Source: Syntrophomonas sp.
Lineage (GTDB): Bacteria; Bacillota; Syntrophomonadia; Syntrophomonadales; Syntrophomonadaceae
Direction of reading: 5' to 3'
Assembly (NCBI GenBank): GCA_003444615.1
Contig: DLUN01000174.1
Location: 7,335-35,811, forward strand
Length of the DNA stretch: 28,477 nt
Positions within the stretch are counted from its first letter, which is position 1. Each line of letters opens with the position of its first letter. Of this stretch, positions 15,334 to 23,270 are shown one piece after another. A model generated the notes under the pieces. It made no database searches, had not been told where the DNA came from, and was given only the letters and a program-made list of their open reading frames with translations. The position numbers and the translations under genes were made by a program.

Positions 15334-17946
15334 ATGAATCTAGAACGTTTAACCCAGAAATCCCGGGAAGCCTTTGTGGCTGCCCAGCAGATTGCTGCTG
15401 ATAGGCATCACCAGGAAGTCAGTGGGAAACACCTTTTAGCTGCCCTATTAGAACAGGATGGAGGTATTACCCCGCGCTTGTTGCAATATGCGGGAATAGA
15501 TATCAGTCAGCTTGTAAGTCAATTGAATAAGCAACTAGACGGTGTTCCGTCTGTTTACGGTTATGACGGGCCGGTATATATGAGCGGGGCTTTATCCCGG
15601 GTACTGAGCCGGGCCGAACAAGAAGCCCGGGGTTTGAAAGATGATTATGTGAGTGTGGAACACTTGCTGCTGGGTTTACTAGCAGAAGGCGAACCGGACC
15701 TGAGGAGCCTGTTAAGCCAGATAGGACTGTCCCGGGAGGAAATCCTTAAAGCTATGCGCAGTGTGCGCGGGGCTCAGAGAGTCACCAGTGATAATCCAGA
15801 GCACAGCTATGAGGCCTTAACCCGCTATGGACGTGATTTAACCCAAATGGCGGCAGAAGGCCAGCTGGATCCAGTCATTGGTCGTGATGAGGAGATTCGC
15901 CGTGTTATTGAAATCCTGTCCCGGCGCACCAAAAATAATCCCGTTTTGATCGGTGAACCTGGAGTTGGTAAAACAGCTATTGCGGAAGGATTAGCCCGTA
16001 GAATAACCAGCAAGGACGTTCCCGAAGGTTTAAAGGGTAAACGCTTGATTGCTTTGGATATGGGAGCTCTGGTGGCTGGTGCCAAGTACCGGGGGGAATT
16101 TGAAGAAAGATTGAAAGCAGTATTGAAAGAAGTGCAGGATTCCAATGGCCGGATAATTCTATTTATCGATGAACTCCATACGGTAGTTGGTGCTGGTGCT
16201 GCTGAAGGTGCCATGGACGCCAGCAATATACTAAAACCCATGTTAGCTCGAGGAGAACTGCGCGCCATTGGCGCCACTACTCTGGATGAATACCGCAAAC
16301 ACATAGAAAAAGATGCGGCTTTTGAAAGACGTTTTCAACCGGTAATGGTAGATCAGCCTTCGGTTGAAGATACTATTTCCATCCTGCGGGGACTAAGGGA
16401 ACGCTATGAAGTGCATCACGGGGTGCGCATCAAGGACTCAGCCCTGGTAGCTGCAGCAGTCTTATCTGACCGTTACATTTCTGATCGCTTTTTACCTGAT
16501 AAGGCTATAGACCTGGTGGACGAAGCAGCCGCTAAGCTACGCACCGAGATTGATAGTATGCCGGCGGAGCTTGACGATATAACCAGGCGTATAATGCAGT
16601 TGGAGATCGAAGCCGCAGCTCTGGAAAAAGAGTCCGATCCAGCCTCCCAAGAGAGACTCAACCTTTTGCTGAAAGATCTGCAGGATTTGCGCAGCGAATC
16701 CGAAGTTATGCAGGCTCAATGGCAATCGGAAAAACAGGCTATAGCCAGAGTGCGGGATATCAAACGGGAAATGGAAGAAGTACGCACTGAAATGGAACGG
16801 GCTGAACGGGAATATGATCTCAATAGGATTGCGGAATTGAAATACGGGCGGCTCAACGAACTAGAGCGTCGCCTCAATGCTGAACAGGGACTTTTAGCCG
16901 GAAAACAGAAGCATAGTATGCTACTAAAAGAAGAAGTGGATGAAGAGGATATTGCCCGGGTAGTCAGTCGTTGGACCGGTATTCAAGTCAGCCGGCTGCT
17001 GGAAGGTGAGCGGGAAAAACTACTGCAATTAGATGAACTTCTGCATCGAAGAGTTATTGGCCAGGAAGAAGCGGTAAGTGCAGTGGTAGATGCTGTATTG
17101 CGCTCCCGGGCTGGTCTAAAGGATCCTAATAGACCAGTGGGCAGCTTTATTTTCTTAGGCCCGACCGGTGTAGGAAAAACTGAATTGAGTAAGGCTTTAG
17201 CAGAAGCACTATTCGACGATGAACGGGCCATGATTCGTTTGGACATGTCCGAATACATGGAAAAACACACTGTGGCTCGTTTGATCGGGGCACCGCCAGG
17301 TTATGTAGGTTATGATGAAGGCGGACAACTGACTGAGGCAGTACGCCGCAAACCCTACTCGGTTATATTGTTTGACGAGATTGAAAAGGCTCACAACGAT
17401 GTGTTTAATGTACTTTTGCAGATTTTAGACGATGGACGATTAACCGATGGTAAAGGCCGTACGGTAGATTTTCGTAATACCATTATAATTATGACCTCTA
17501 ATATAGGAAGTCATGAGATACTAGAATACCAGCGGAGCGGCGGTGACTACGAGCAAATGAAAGCTAGAGTTACCGAATTGTTAAAGCAGTACTTCCGGCC
17601 AGAGTTTTTGAACCGGGTAGACGAAACCATAGTGTTTCATGCTTTGGACAAGGAGCAGATTCAAGCAATTGCCGAGTTGCTGCTTAAGAATTTGGCTCTG
17701 CGGTTTCGAGAAAATGTGCAGGCCCACCTGCGCTGGGATAAAGCGGTACTTGAGTTGCTGGCTAACGAAGGATATGACCCGGCCTATGGTGCCCGTCCCT
17801 TAAGGCGATTGATTCAGCATGAAGTGGAAACTCTTTTGTCGCGGGAGATTATCAGCGGCCAAATTGCTCCTGAGGATACGGTAACCCTTTCAGCATCTGG
17901 TAATAAAATTATGCTGCGGATTCAGCACCCGGCTCCGGAAGAATAA
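15334..17946 (+). CDS. clpB: ATP-dependent disaggregase ClpB
   Basis: The 870-residue Hsp100 AAA+ protein pulls polypeptides out of aggregates, normally with DnaK/DnaJ. An N-terminal Clp repeat domain (about 1-145) is followed by AAA-1 with Walker A GEPGVGKT at about 207-214 and Walker B LFIDELHT. The long coiled-coil M domain (about 395-515), typical of ClpB and absent from ClpA, comes next. AAA-2 has Walker A GPTGVGKT (about 609-616) and [13 protein letters not shown] 15334 is preceded by GAGGTGAT; an upstream in-frame extension to 15283 lies in the MerR stub. ClpP-binding loops are not expected and none is seen. It is the only intact member of a chaperone operon whose dnaK, dnaJ and regulator have decayed, so its partners must be encoded elsewhere. 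Confidence 0.97.
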   Translation: MNLERLTQKSREAFVAAQQIAADRHHQEVSGKHLLAALLEQDGGITPRLLQYAGIDISQLVSQLNKQLDGVPSVYGYDGPVYMSGALSRVLSRAEQEARGLKDDYVSVEHLLLGLLAEGEPDLRSLLSQIGLSREEILKAMRSVRGAQRVTSDNPEHSYEALTRYGRDLTQMAAEGQLDPVIGRDEEIRRVIEILSRRTKNNPVLIGEPGVGKTAIAEGLARRITSKDVPEGLKGKRLIALDMGALVAGAKYRGEFEERLKAVLKEVQDSNGRIILFIDELHTVVGAGAAEGAMDASNILKPMLARGELRAIGATTLDEYRKHIEKDAAFERRFQPVMVDQPSVEDTISILRGLRERYEVHHGVRIKDSALVAAAVLSDRYISDRFLPDKAIDLVDEAAAKLRTEIDSMPAELDDITRRIMQLEIEAAALEKESDPASQERLNLLLKDLQDLRSESEVMQAQWQSEKQAIARVRDIKREMEEVRTEMERAEREYDLNRIAELKYGRLNELERRLNAEQGLLAGKQKHSMLLKEEVDEEDIARVVSRWTGIQVSRLLEGEREKLLQLDELLHRRVIGQEEAVSAVVDAVLRSRAGLKDPNRPVGSFIFLGPTGVGKTELSKALAEALFDDERAMIRLDMSEYMEKHTVARLIGAPPGYVGYDEGGQLTEAVRRKPYSVILFDEIEKAHNDVFNVLLQILDDGRLTDGKGRTVDFRNTIIIMTSNIGSHEILEYQRSGGDYEQMKARVTELLKQYFRPEFLNRVDETIVFHALDKEQIQAIAELLLKNLALRFRENVQAHLRWDKAVLELLANEGYDPAYGARPLRRLIQHEVETLLSREIISGQIAPEDTVTLSASGNKIMLRIQHPAPEE

Positions 17947-17972
17947 TACCTTAGTGGGAAAGAGGGGAACAG

Positions 17973-18572
17973 GTGAAAAAGGTTAGATCATGGGTAGCTA
18001 TCATACTGCTATTAGGTGGGCTTTTTTTAGCCCTGTCACCTTATGTCTATCACCGTTATTATTTGCACACCAGTCAAAAAGAAGCAGCCCAAGTGCAGAA
18101 GAGTCAGGAGACTGAGCCGAATGCTGCCCATGACAGCCCTATCCCTGAAAAATTGGTAGAGGACACCGGGATACTGGAGATTCCTTCCCTGGGATTGAAG
18201 GTCAGCGTTGGTTACGGGGTAGAGGAATCAGACTTGGAACCCGGTCCGGGATTTTATCCCCAGAGCCAGTACCCGGACCGGGGCAATGTTTCTATAGCCG
18301 GGCACCGCAATACTCATGGTTCGCCCTTTTTGAACCTGCATAAGCTTAAAGCCGGAGACCAGATCATTCTCACTTACCGGCAAAAACAGTATACCTACGC
18401 TGTCCAGGAGGTATTTACCACCCACAGCCGGGATTGGAGCGTCATTGATCCCACTTCTGAACCTGTCTTGACTTTGACTACTTGTACCCCGATTATTAAG
18501 CCCCCGGGCAGTGATTATGACCGCCTAATCGTGAGAGCTAAACTGATCGATTCTCTACCAGTTAATGAATAA
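17973..18572 (+). CDS. Class D/E-type sortase
   Basis: The 199-residue protein has an N-terminal membrane anchor (about residues 7-25) and an extracytoplasmic sortase domain (about 65-192). The catalytic triad is visible: His111 in IAGHRNTHGSPF, Cys171 in LTLTTCTP and Arg184 in DRLIVRA. Sortases attach proteins bearing an LPXTG-like signal to the cell wall or join pilin subunits. The TLTTC motif and small size fit class D or E better than SrtA. GTG 17973 has AGAGGGGA upstream. It lies 26 bases after clpB, with no terminator, and may share its transcript. No protein with a sorting signal was found in the window, so the substrate is elsewhere. Confidence 0.9.
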   Translation: MKKVRSWVAIILLLGGLFLALSPYVYHRYYLHTSQKEAAQVQKSQETEPNAAHDSPIPEKLVEDTGILEIPSLGLKVSVGYGVEESDLEPGPGFYPQSQYPDRGNVSIAGHRNTHGSPFLNLHKLKAGDQIILTYRQKQYTYAVQEVFTTHSRDWSVIDPTSEPVLTLTTCTPIIKPPGSDYDRLIVRAKLIDSLPVNE

Positions 18573-18593
18573 GTAAGTCCAACTATATTAGTC

Positions 18594-19922
18594 CTATTTG
18601 GCAGCATTAGCTGTAATGTGAACGGCATCCCAAACCGTGGCAAATGGGGGTGAATAACATAAATCCAGCATTCCTAAATCGCTGGTAGACATTTTATTAA
18701 AAATAGCACTGGCGAATACATTGATTCTCAGCACCACATCTTTACCTGCTCCCTGGGCGCCCAGGATTCTCCTGGTGCCGTTTTCATAAATCATCTTAAA
18801 CCAGATGGGTGAAGAACCGGGATAGTAATGAGGAACATTTCTGGTTTCAACCAGTACCGTCTTGTAATCCAGTTCCAGCTTCTGAGCATCGCTTTCAGAT
18901 AAACCAGTTCTGGCCAATTCAATTTCTCCTACTTTGAGAGCGGACGAACCCAAAGTGCCCACGAACTTAATATGTTTACCTGCTAAGTTTTCACCGGTAA
19001 TTCTTCCGCATTTGTTAGCGGTGGTAGCCAGCGGGATATAGTCATTTTCTTGTTTAACCCAATTATATACTTGAGCACAATCTCCCACGGCATAAATATC
19101 TTCGACATTGGTGCGCATTTCCCGATCAATTATCACGGCACCATTGCCAGCCAGTTGTATCCCTGAGTCTTTCAAGAAATCGGTGGCAGGTTTTACGCCT
19201 AGAGCTAGAATCACTAAATCTGCATCGTAAGTATCCCGGTCGGTGACAACTTTTTCCACAGTACTATCGCCTATTATAGATTCCAGTCTTTCCTTAACAT
19301 TAACCTTAACTCCCAAGCGGGCCAATTCATATTGAGCAAATTTGCTGATTTCAGGATCAAAGGGCATCAAAATTCTTTCGGCCATTTCAATTATACGGAC
19401 TTGCTTGCTCATCTGAGCCACACTTTCCGCCACTTCTATACCAATATATCCTCCACCTACCACAATAATATTTTGGACCGTAGGGTCGGATAGCTTGGCT
19501 TTCATATTAACGCCATCATCAACTGTTTTTAGTACATGTACTCCATCTAGTGTTACTCCAGGAAAATTAGGAACAATGGGGCGGGCACCAGTGGCAATTA
19601 ACAGTTTGTCGTAAGTATCCTCGAACTCATGTCCTGAGGATAGATCTTTGACCAGCACCTTTTTCTTATCAGGCCAAACCCGGAGGACTTCATGATGGAG
19701 AAACGGCTTTAAGCCTGCTTTTTCAAATTCTTCTTTAGTTCTCTGGATTAAGTCATCTTTTTGCATTGCCGGAGAAGTTACAAAATAAGGTAGACCACAA
19801 GCGGCGTAGGAGAGATAAGTGTCTTTTTCATATATTATTATATCGCAGTTCTTTTGCACTCTTCTTAATTTAGATGCAGCCGACATACCAGCGGCATCGC
19901 CTCCAATTATTATTACTTTCAT
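18594..19922 (-). CDS. CoA-disulfide reductase-like FAD/NAD(P) oxidoreductase
   Basis: The 442-residue protein is of the pyridine-nucleotide disulfide oxidoreductase class with a single active-site cysteine. The FAD-binding site is MKVIIIGGDAAGMSAASKLR. SYAACGLPYFV holds Cys42, matching Cys43 of CoA-disulfide reductase. The NAD(P) site is IIVVGGGYIGIEVAESV and the second FAD motif is TNVEDIYAVGDC. The end PPFATVWDAVHITAN is typical of CoADR and NADH oxidases of this group. It may reduce CoA disulfide, persulfides or oxygen; these cannot be separated from sequence. No rhodanese domain is attached. ATG 19922 follows AAGGAGG; an earlier in-frame start at 19949 is not supported. It is divergent from the crotonase gene and convergent with the sortase gene. 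Confidence 0.87.
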   Translation of the reverse strand: MKVIIIGGDAAGMSAASKLRRVQKNCDIIIYEKDTYLSYAACGLPYFVTSPAMQKDDLIQRTKEEFEKAGLKPFLHHEVLRVWPDKKKVLVKDLSSGHEFEDTYDKLLIATGARPIVPNFPGVTLDGVHVLKTVDDGVNMKAKLSDPTVQNIIVVGGGYIGIEVAESVAQMSKQVRIIEMAERILMPFDPEISKFAQYELARLGVKVNVKERLESIIGDSTVEKVVTDRDTYDADLVILALGVKPATDFLKDSGIQLAGNGAVIIDREMRTNVEDIYAVGDCAQVYNWVKQENDYIPLATTANKCGRITGENLAGKHIKFVGTLGSSALKVGEIELARTGLSESDAQKLELDYKTVLVETRNVPHYYPGSSPIWFKMIYENGTRRILGAQGAGKDVVLRINVFASAIFNKMSTSDLGMLDLCYSPPFATVWDAVHITANAAK

Positions 19923-19989
19923 GGAATGTCGCCTCCTTATTTTAAACAATCAGCTAATTAAATTACACCACATATTAGAAAAGCAAACT

Positions 19990-19995
19990 AGTATA
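19990..19995 (-). promoter_or_regulatory. Possible extended -10 promoter of the flavoenzyme gene
   Basis: On the minus strand TGTTATACT gives an extended -10 (TATACT at 19995-19990), about 68 bases before the ATG. No good -35 is seen. The gap between the two divergent starts (19923-20082) shows no other clear element. Confidence 0.35.
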
Positions 19996-20082
19996 ACATT
20001 AACTGTACAGGAAATTTGTTTAATTAAGAAGTGCTCAAGGGGTTAAAATAATTTTATGTAAGGCTAGAAAGGGGTATAAAAA

Positions 20083-20865
20083 ATGAGCACGTTAAAGAAT
20101 TATGAAACAGTTTCCCTAGAATATGCCGAAGAAGGAGTATTAGTAGTAACCCTTAATCGTCCTCACAGATTAAACGCCCTTAGTCTGGAAATGATGGATG
20201 ATTTGCTGGATTTATGGAACAGCTTGCGTGAGGATACCAAGACTCGGGTTATTATTCTAAGAGGTGCAGGAGAAAAGGGTTTTTGCGGTGGTGTGGACAT
20301 TAAAGAGATATTTCCGGACGAAATGCTCAATGCTCCTTCACTTTATCACTGGCAGACCCGCTTAGGGGAACTGGAATATCTTATGCGTAAAATCCCGCAA
20401 CCTATTATATGTCTAGTACACGGTGCCGCCACCGGGGCGGGGTTCAGTTTCGCCCTAGCCTCGGATATACGCATTATCACTCCTGATGCGCGTTTTTTGG
20501 CCTTTTATGTAAATGTAGGCTTGGGAGGAGCAGACATGGGTTCCAGCTATTTTTTACCCCGCCTGATTGGGGCAGGACGGGCTTATGATATGCTCTTGAC
20601 CGGGAGGTTTATGTTGGCTGATGAAGCCATGCAGTTAGGATTTGCTTCTCATTGCGTGGAAAAAAGCCAGCTGCTTGACAAGGGACTAGAGCTAGCGCGG
20701 ATGATTACCGAGAAAGATCCTCTGGCCATAAGATTGACCAAGGAAGCTATTAATCAGAATCTGGATAGCTCTAGTATGGAACGGGTACTTACTGTAGAAA
20801 ACCGCAATCAGAGTTTAATGTTTATGCATAACTTAAGTCAAGGCAAGTACTTTATAGGTAAATAG
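20083..20865 (+). CDS. Enoyl-CoA hydratase/isomerase (crotonase) family protein
   Basis: The 260-residue crotonase-fold protein has the CoA-binding and oxyanion-hole elements: NRPHRLNALSLEMMDDL near the N-terminus, GEKGFCGGVDIKEI (about 64-77) and HGAATGAGFSFALASDIR (about 113-130). The two glutamates of true enoyl-CoA hydratases are not at their usual places: Ser122 stands at the Glu144 position and no PE pair is seen before GLGGADMGSSYFLPRLIG. Asp151 lies where PaaG-like isomerases keep an acidic residue. It may therefore be an isomerase or another crotonase activity. In a fatty-acid oxidiser a beta-oxidation role is plausible but unproven. ATG 20083 follows GAAAGGGG. It is divergent from the flavoenzyme gene. 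Confidence 0.88.
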   Translation: MSTLKNYETVSLEYAEEGVLVVTLNRPHRLNALSLEMMDDLLDLWNSLREDTKTRVIILRGAGEKGFCGGVDIKEIFPDEMLNAPSLYHWQTRLGELEYLMRKIPQPIICLVHGAATGAGFSFALASDIRIITPDARFLAFYVNVGLGGADMGSSYFLPRLIGAGRAYDMLLTGRFMLADEAMQLGFASHCVEKSQLLDKGLELARMITEKDPLAIRLTKEAINQNLDSSSMERVLTVENRNQSLMFMHNLSQGKYFIGK

Positions 20866-20949
20866 ACAAGCAGGGCGAACTGTTTAGAGCTTTGGTAGCT
20901 TATTCTGGTTTACCTCTCGGTAACTTGGATAGACACAAGAATATAACAA

Positions 20950-20988
20950 TAGGCACGGGACCAAGTTAATAGGTTGATTCCGTGCCTA
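20950..20988 (-). terminator. Hairpin after the fdh operon, probable minus-strand terminator
   Basis: TAGGCACGG (20950-20958) and CCGTGCCTA (20980-20988) pair perfectly, with a further ACC/GGT inside. Read on the minus strand the stem is followed by TTGTTATATT, a weak T-rich tail, which suits the end of fdhE. The plus side has no T run. It lies between the convergent crotonase and fdhE genes. Confidence 0.5.
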
Positions 20989-21012
20989 AAGTTAACCTAA
21001 CCAATTATTAAC

Positions 21013-21789
21013 TTAATGAAGTTCAGCAGTATTTTTAACGTTTTCGCTAAGCCAACGTTCAGTAGCTAAATTCAAGGTAATAGTTCTGAGGTCTTCCCAT
21101 GTATAATCCTTTACTTTACGTTGCCGCGCATCAATTTCCTTCAAATAATTCCCGCACACTTGGCAAACTGCCACTTCAATTCCGGGAAACTCTTCGTTTT
21201 TAAGATAGATCAGCTGTTTGGCATCTTCATTGCCACAGAACAGGCAACCCATGCGTTTCACCGTCCATTCGAAACTGCAGGTATTACAGTGCAGATTTCT
21301 TTGCCCGTTGGGTTGCACCAGAATTGCTAGAGTAGCTGCTTCACCGCAAACTGGACAGAGGTAACTGGTGGTGGGATCATCAGAAGCTATATAGGACACG
21401 CCGATGGCTGGAACCCCTTGTGACTTGGCTTTATTAGCGGCTAGTTGAGCCACCCCGCCTAAGGCCAAATGCAGACGGGACATCAACTCTGGGTTCATAG
21501 TGAACTGGCCTTCTCTAAACTGCCTCCAAAGTTCTCTCGCCTCGCCATCAGAGATTGGGGCTCCGGCAACGGTATTCAACCGCTGCCAGAGCTCAATAAT
21601 CGCATCTTCCGGTAGATCTGTAATCGGCAGATATGGAGGCTTGGGAGCCAAAGCCATTGCAGCCAGCCAATGAGAACCGCGCTCCTGCTGCCAATGGTCA
21701 ATTGCTGACTTCAAATCCTGGTATTTCTGATAAGCTTGCTTGACACTTTCATCTTCTGTGATGACTAATTTGTCTCGTTTGACATCCAT
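21013..21789 (-). CDS. fdhE: Formate dehydrogenase accessory protein FdhE
   Basis: The 258-residue cytoplasmic protein is needed for maturation of respiratory formate dehydrogenases. The N-terminal half is helical. The C-terminal half carries four CxxC pairs, as in the rubredoxin-like fold of FdhE: CPVC (145-148), CNTC (168-171), CLFC (182-185) and CQVC (209-212). In E. coli FdhE binds iron and interacts with the FDH catalytic subunit before Tat export. ATG 21789 has AGAGGAGG upstream. It is the last gene of the operon, 38 bases after fdhC, and a weak terminator follows. Confidence 0.93.
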   Translation of the reverse strand: MDVKRDKLVITEDESVKQAYQKYQDLKSAIDHWQQERGSHWLAAMALAPKPPYLPITDLPEDAIIELWQRLNTVAGAPISDGEARELWRQFREGQFTMNPELMSRLHLALGGVAQLAANKAKSQGVPAIGVSYIASDDPTTSYLCPVCGEAATLAILVQPNGQRNLHCNTCSFEWTVKRMGCLFCGNEDAKQLIYLKNEEFPGIEVAVCQVCGNYLKEIDARQRKVKDYTWEDLRTITLNLATERWLSENVKNTAELH

Positions 21790-21827
21790 CGAAAACCTCC
21801 TCTTACCGTTGAAGCTTTTCTACCATT

Positions 21828-22481
21828 CTAATTCTGCGACTTGGTTACCTCTTCATACCACTTGGCATGATGGTGAGCAGCCCAGTCAGAACGAACGGTA
21901 CCTTTCCACATACCCCAGAAGGACTCGCCGGAACCTGGATGGAAAGAACCTAGATAGGCGTGCATGCACACCATACAGGTAGCCAGGATCATGCATATAC
22001 CATGGATGGGGTAAGCCCATTGAACTAACGTAGGTGAGAAGGCGTCCTTAAACCACATCACATAGCCGCTTAACGCTAGTAGCACACAGGAAGTTGTGGT
22101 TATAACAGAGTTCATCTTTTCCCCGCCATTGAACTTTGATTGGGGCGGTAAATCTACCTTAAAACCAAAGAACTCCAGCGGAAACTTCATCAAAAACTTA
22201 ATATCGTTCTTGCCAAAAGAAAAGACATCCTTCCACCAATCAAGGAACCCTCTAAAGTTTATAACTAAAGCAATCAGAGGAATGATTGTAAAAAATACGG
22301 CCATTACTTTGTGAATTGTGCTGGCATTGACATAACCGCCAAACACCGGAGCCAGGACTCTTCCCACCGCTGGGGAAAAGAGGATTAAGCCAGTAAACAG
22401 CAAGACCAGGAAGGTTACTGTGTGACCCCAATGGGCAAACCGGGCAGAGCCGCTAAACCGTACAACGCGATCTTTATCCAT
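21828..22481 (-). CDS. fdhC: Formate dehydrogenase cytochrome b subunit
   Basis: The 217-residue FdnI-like membrane subunit passes electrons from the iron-sulfur subunit to quinone through two b hemes. There are four membrane helices, at about 21-42, 55-76, 125-143 and 157-178. Histidines 17, 57, 160 and 174 match the four heme ligands of E. coli FdnI (18, 57, 155, 169) with the same spacing in the last pair. The start codon overlaps the fdhB stop by 8 bases, so translation is coupled. With a Tat-exported FdhA, formate would be oxidised or formed on the outer face of the membrane. Confidence 0.92.
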   Translation of the reverse strand: MDKDRVVRFSGSARFAHWGHTVTFLVLLFTGLILFSPAVGRVLAPVFGGYVNASTIHKVMAVFFTIIPLIALVINFRGFLDWWKDVFSFGKNDIKFLMKFPLEFFGFKVDLPPQSKFNGGEKMNSVITTTSCVLLALSGYVMWFKDAFSPTLVQWAYPIHGICMILATCMVCMHAYLGSFHPGSGESFWGMWKGTVRSDWAAHHHAKWYEEVTKSQN

Positions 22482-23268
22482 GAATGTCCCCTCCTTTCGA
22501 CTTGCTCATACTATTGATTATCCTGGTAGTAACGAAGCTGACTGCTGAAGCGCCCAAGGCTATGGGAATTAACCAAATACCGTAGGGCTGTACCCAATCT
22601 TTCCAAACCACCAAGGATGCGGAAGTAGTTGGGTTTTCCGGCAATCCATAGAAGGCAGGTTCTTCTTTCAGTAGATAGAGATAAGTGGTGCCACCCATGG
22701 CTTTATCACCGTACAGTTGGGCCTTAGGAAAATCTTTTTTAACTTCGGCCAGACGAACTTCAGCTATTTGCTTCATTTCCTCGGGTTCGCCAAAGTGCAA
22801 AGCACCTGGTTGACAAGTGGCTACACAGGCAGGCAGGAGGCCATTTTCCACCCGGTCAATACACCCGGTGCATTTGAAGGTCTTTTTCAACTCTGGGTCT
22901 GTCTTAGGAACTCCCCAGGGACAGTTAGCGACACAGTAGCCGCAGCCGATACATTTATTCTGGTCAATTATCGTATACCCTGAGTCGGTTTGATAAATGG
23001 CCTCCGCTGGGCAAGCCTTCATACAAGAAGGTTCTGCACAATGGTAACACTGATGCTTAAACATCAGCCATTCCATTTTGCCGTTCTCATACTTTTCATG
23101 CATGCTGATATAAGTCCAGGTATTGTGAGTGGTAGAAGCCTGGGCTTGATAACTGGTTATCAGCTGGTTTTTTTCCGCCGGCAGATCGTTCCAAGCTTTG
23201 CAGGCCACGGAGCAAGCTTTGCAGCCGGTACATAATGAAGTATCGACAAAAACCATTCTCTTTGTCAT
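22474..23268 (-). CDS. fdhB: Formate dehydrogenase iron-sulfur subunit
   Basis: The 264-residue electron-transfer subunit has four [4Fe-4S] motifs: CTGCKACSVAC, CYHCAEPSCMKAC, CIGCGYCVANCPWG and CTGC followed by CVATC. A C-terminal membrane helix (about 232-252) anchors it to the cytochrome subunit, as in FdnH. ATG 23268 is used: AAGGAGG lies at the very end of fdhA, and the fdhA stop is only two bases upstream. The frame extends to 23301, but that would overlap fdhA. It has no signal peptide of its own and would be exported together with FdhA. Confidence 0.95.
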   Translation of the reverse strand: MTKRMVFVDTSLCTGCKACSVACKAWNDLPAEKNQLITSYQAQASTTHNTWTYISMHEKYENGKMEWLMFKHQCYHCAEPSCMKACPAEAIYQTDSGYTIIDQNKCIGCGYCVANCPWGVPKTDPELKKTFKCTGCIDRVENGLLPACVATCQPGALHFGEPEEMKQIAEVRLAEVKKDFPKAQLYGDKAMGGTTYLYLLKEEPAFYGLPENPTTSASLVVWKDWVQPYGIWLIPIALGASAVSFVTTRIINSMSKSKGGDIHG

Positions 23269-23270
23269 AG

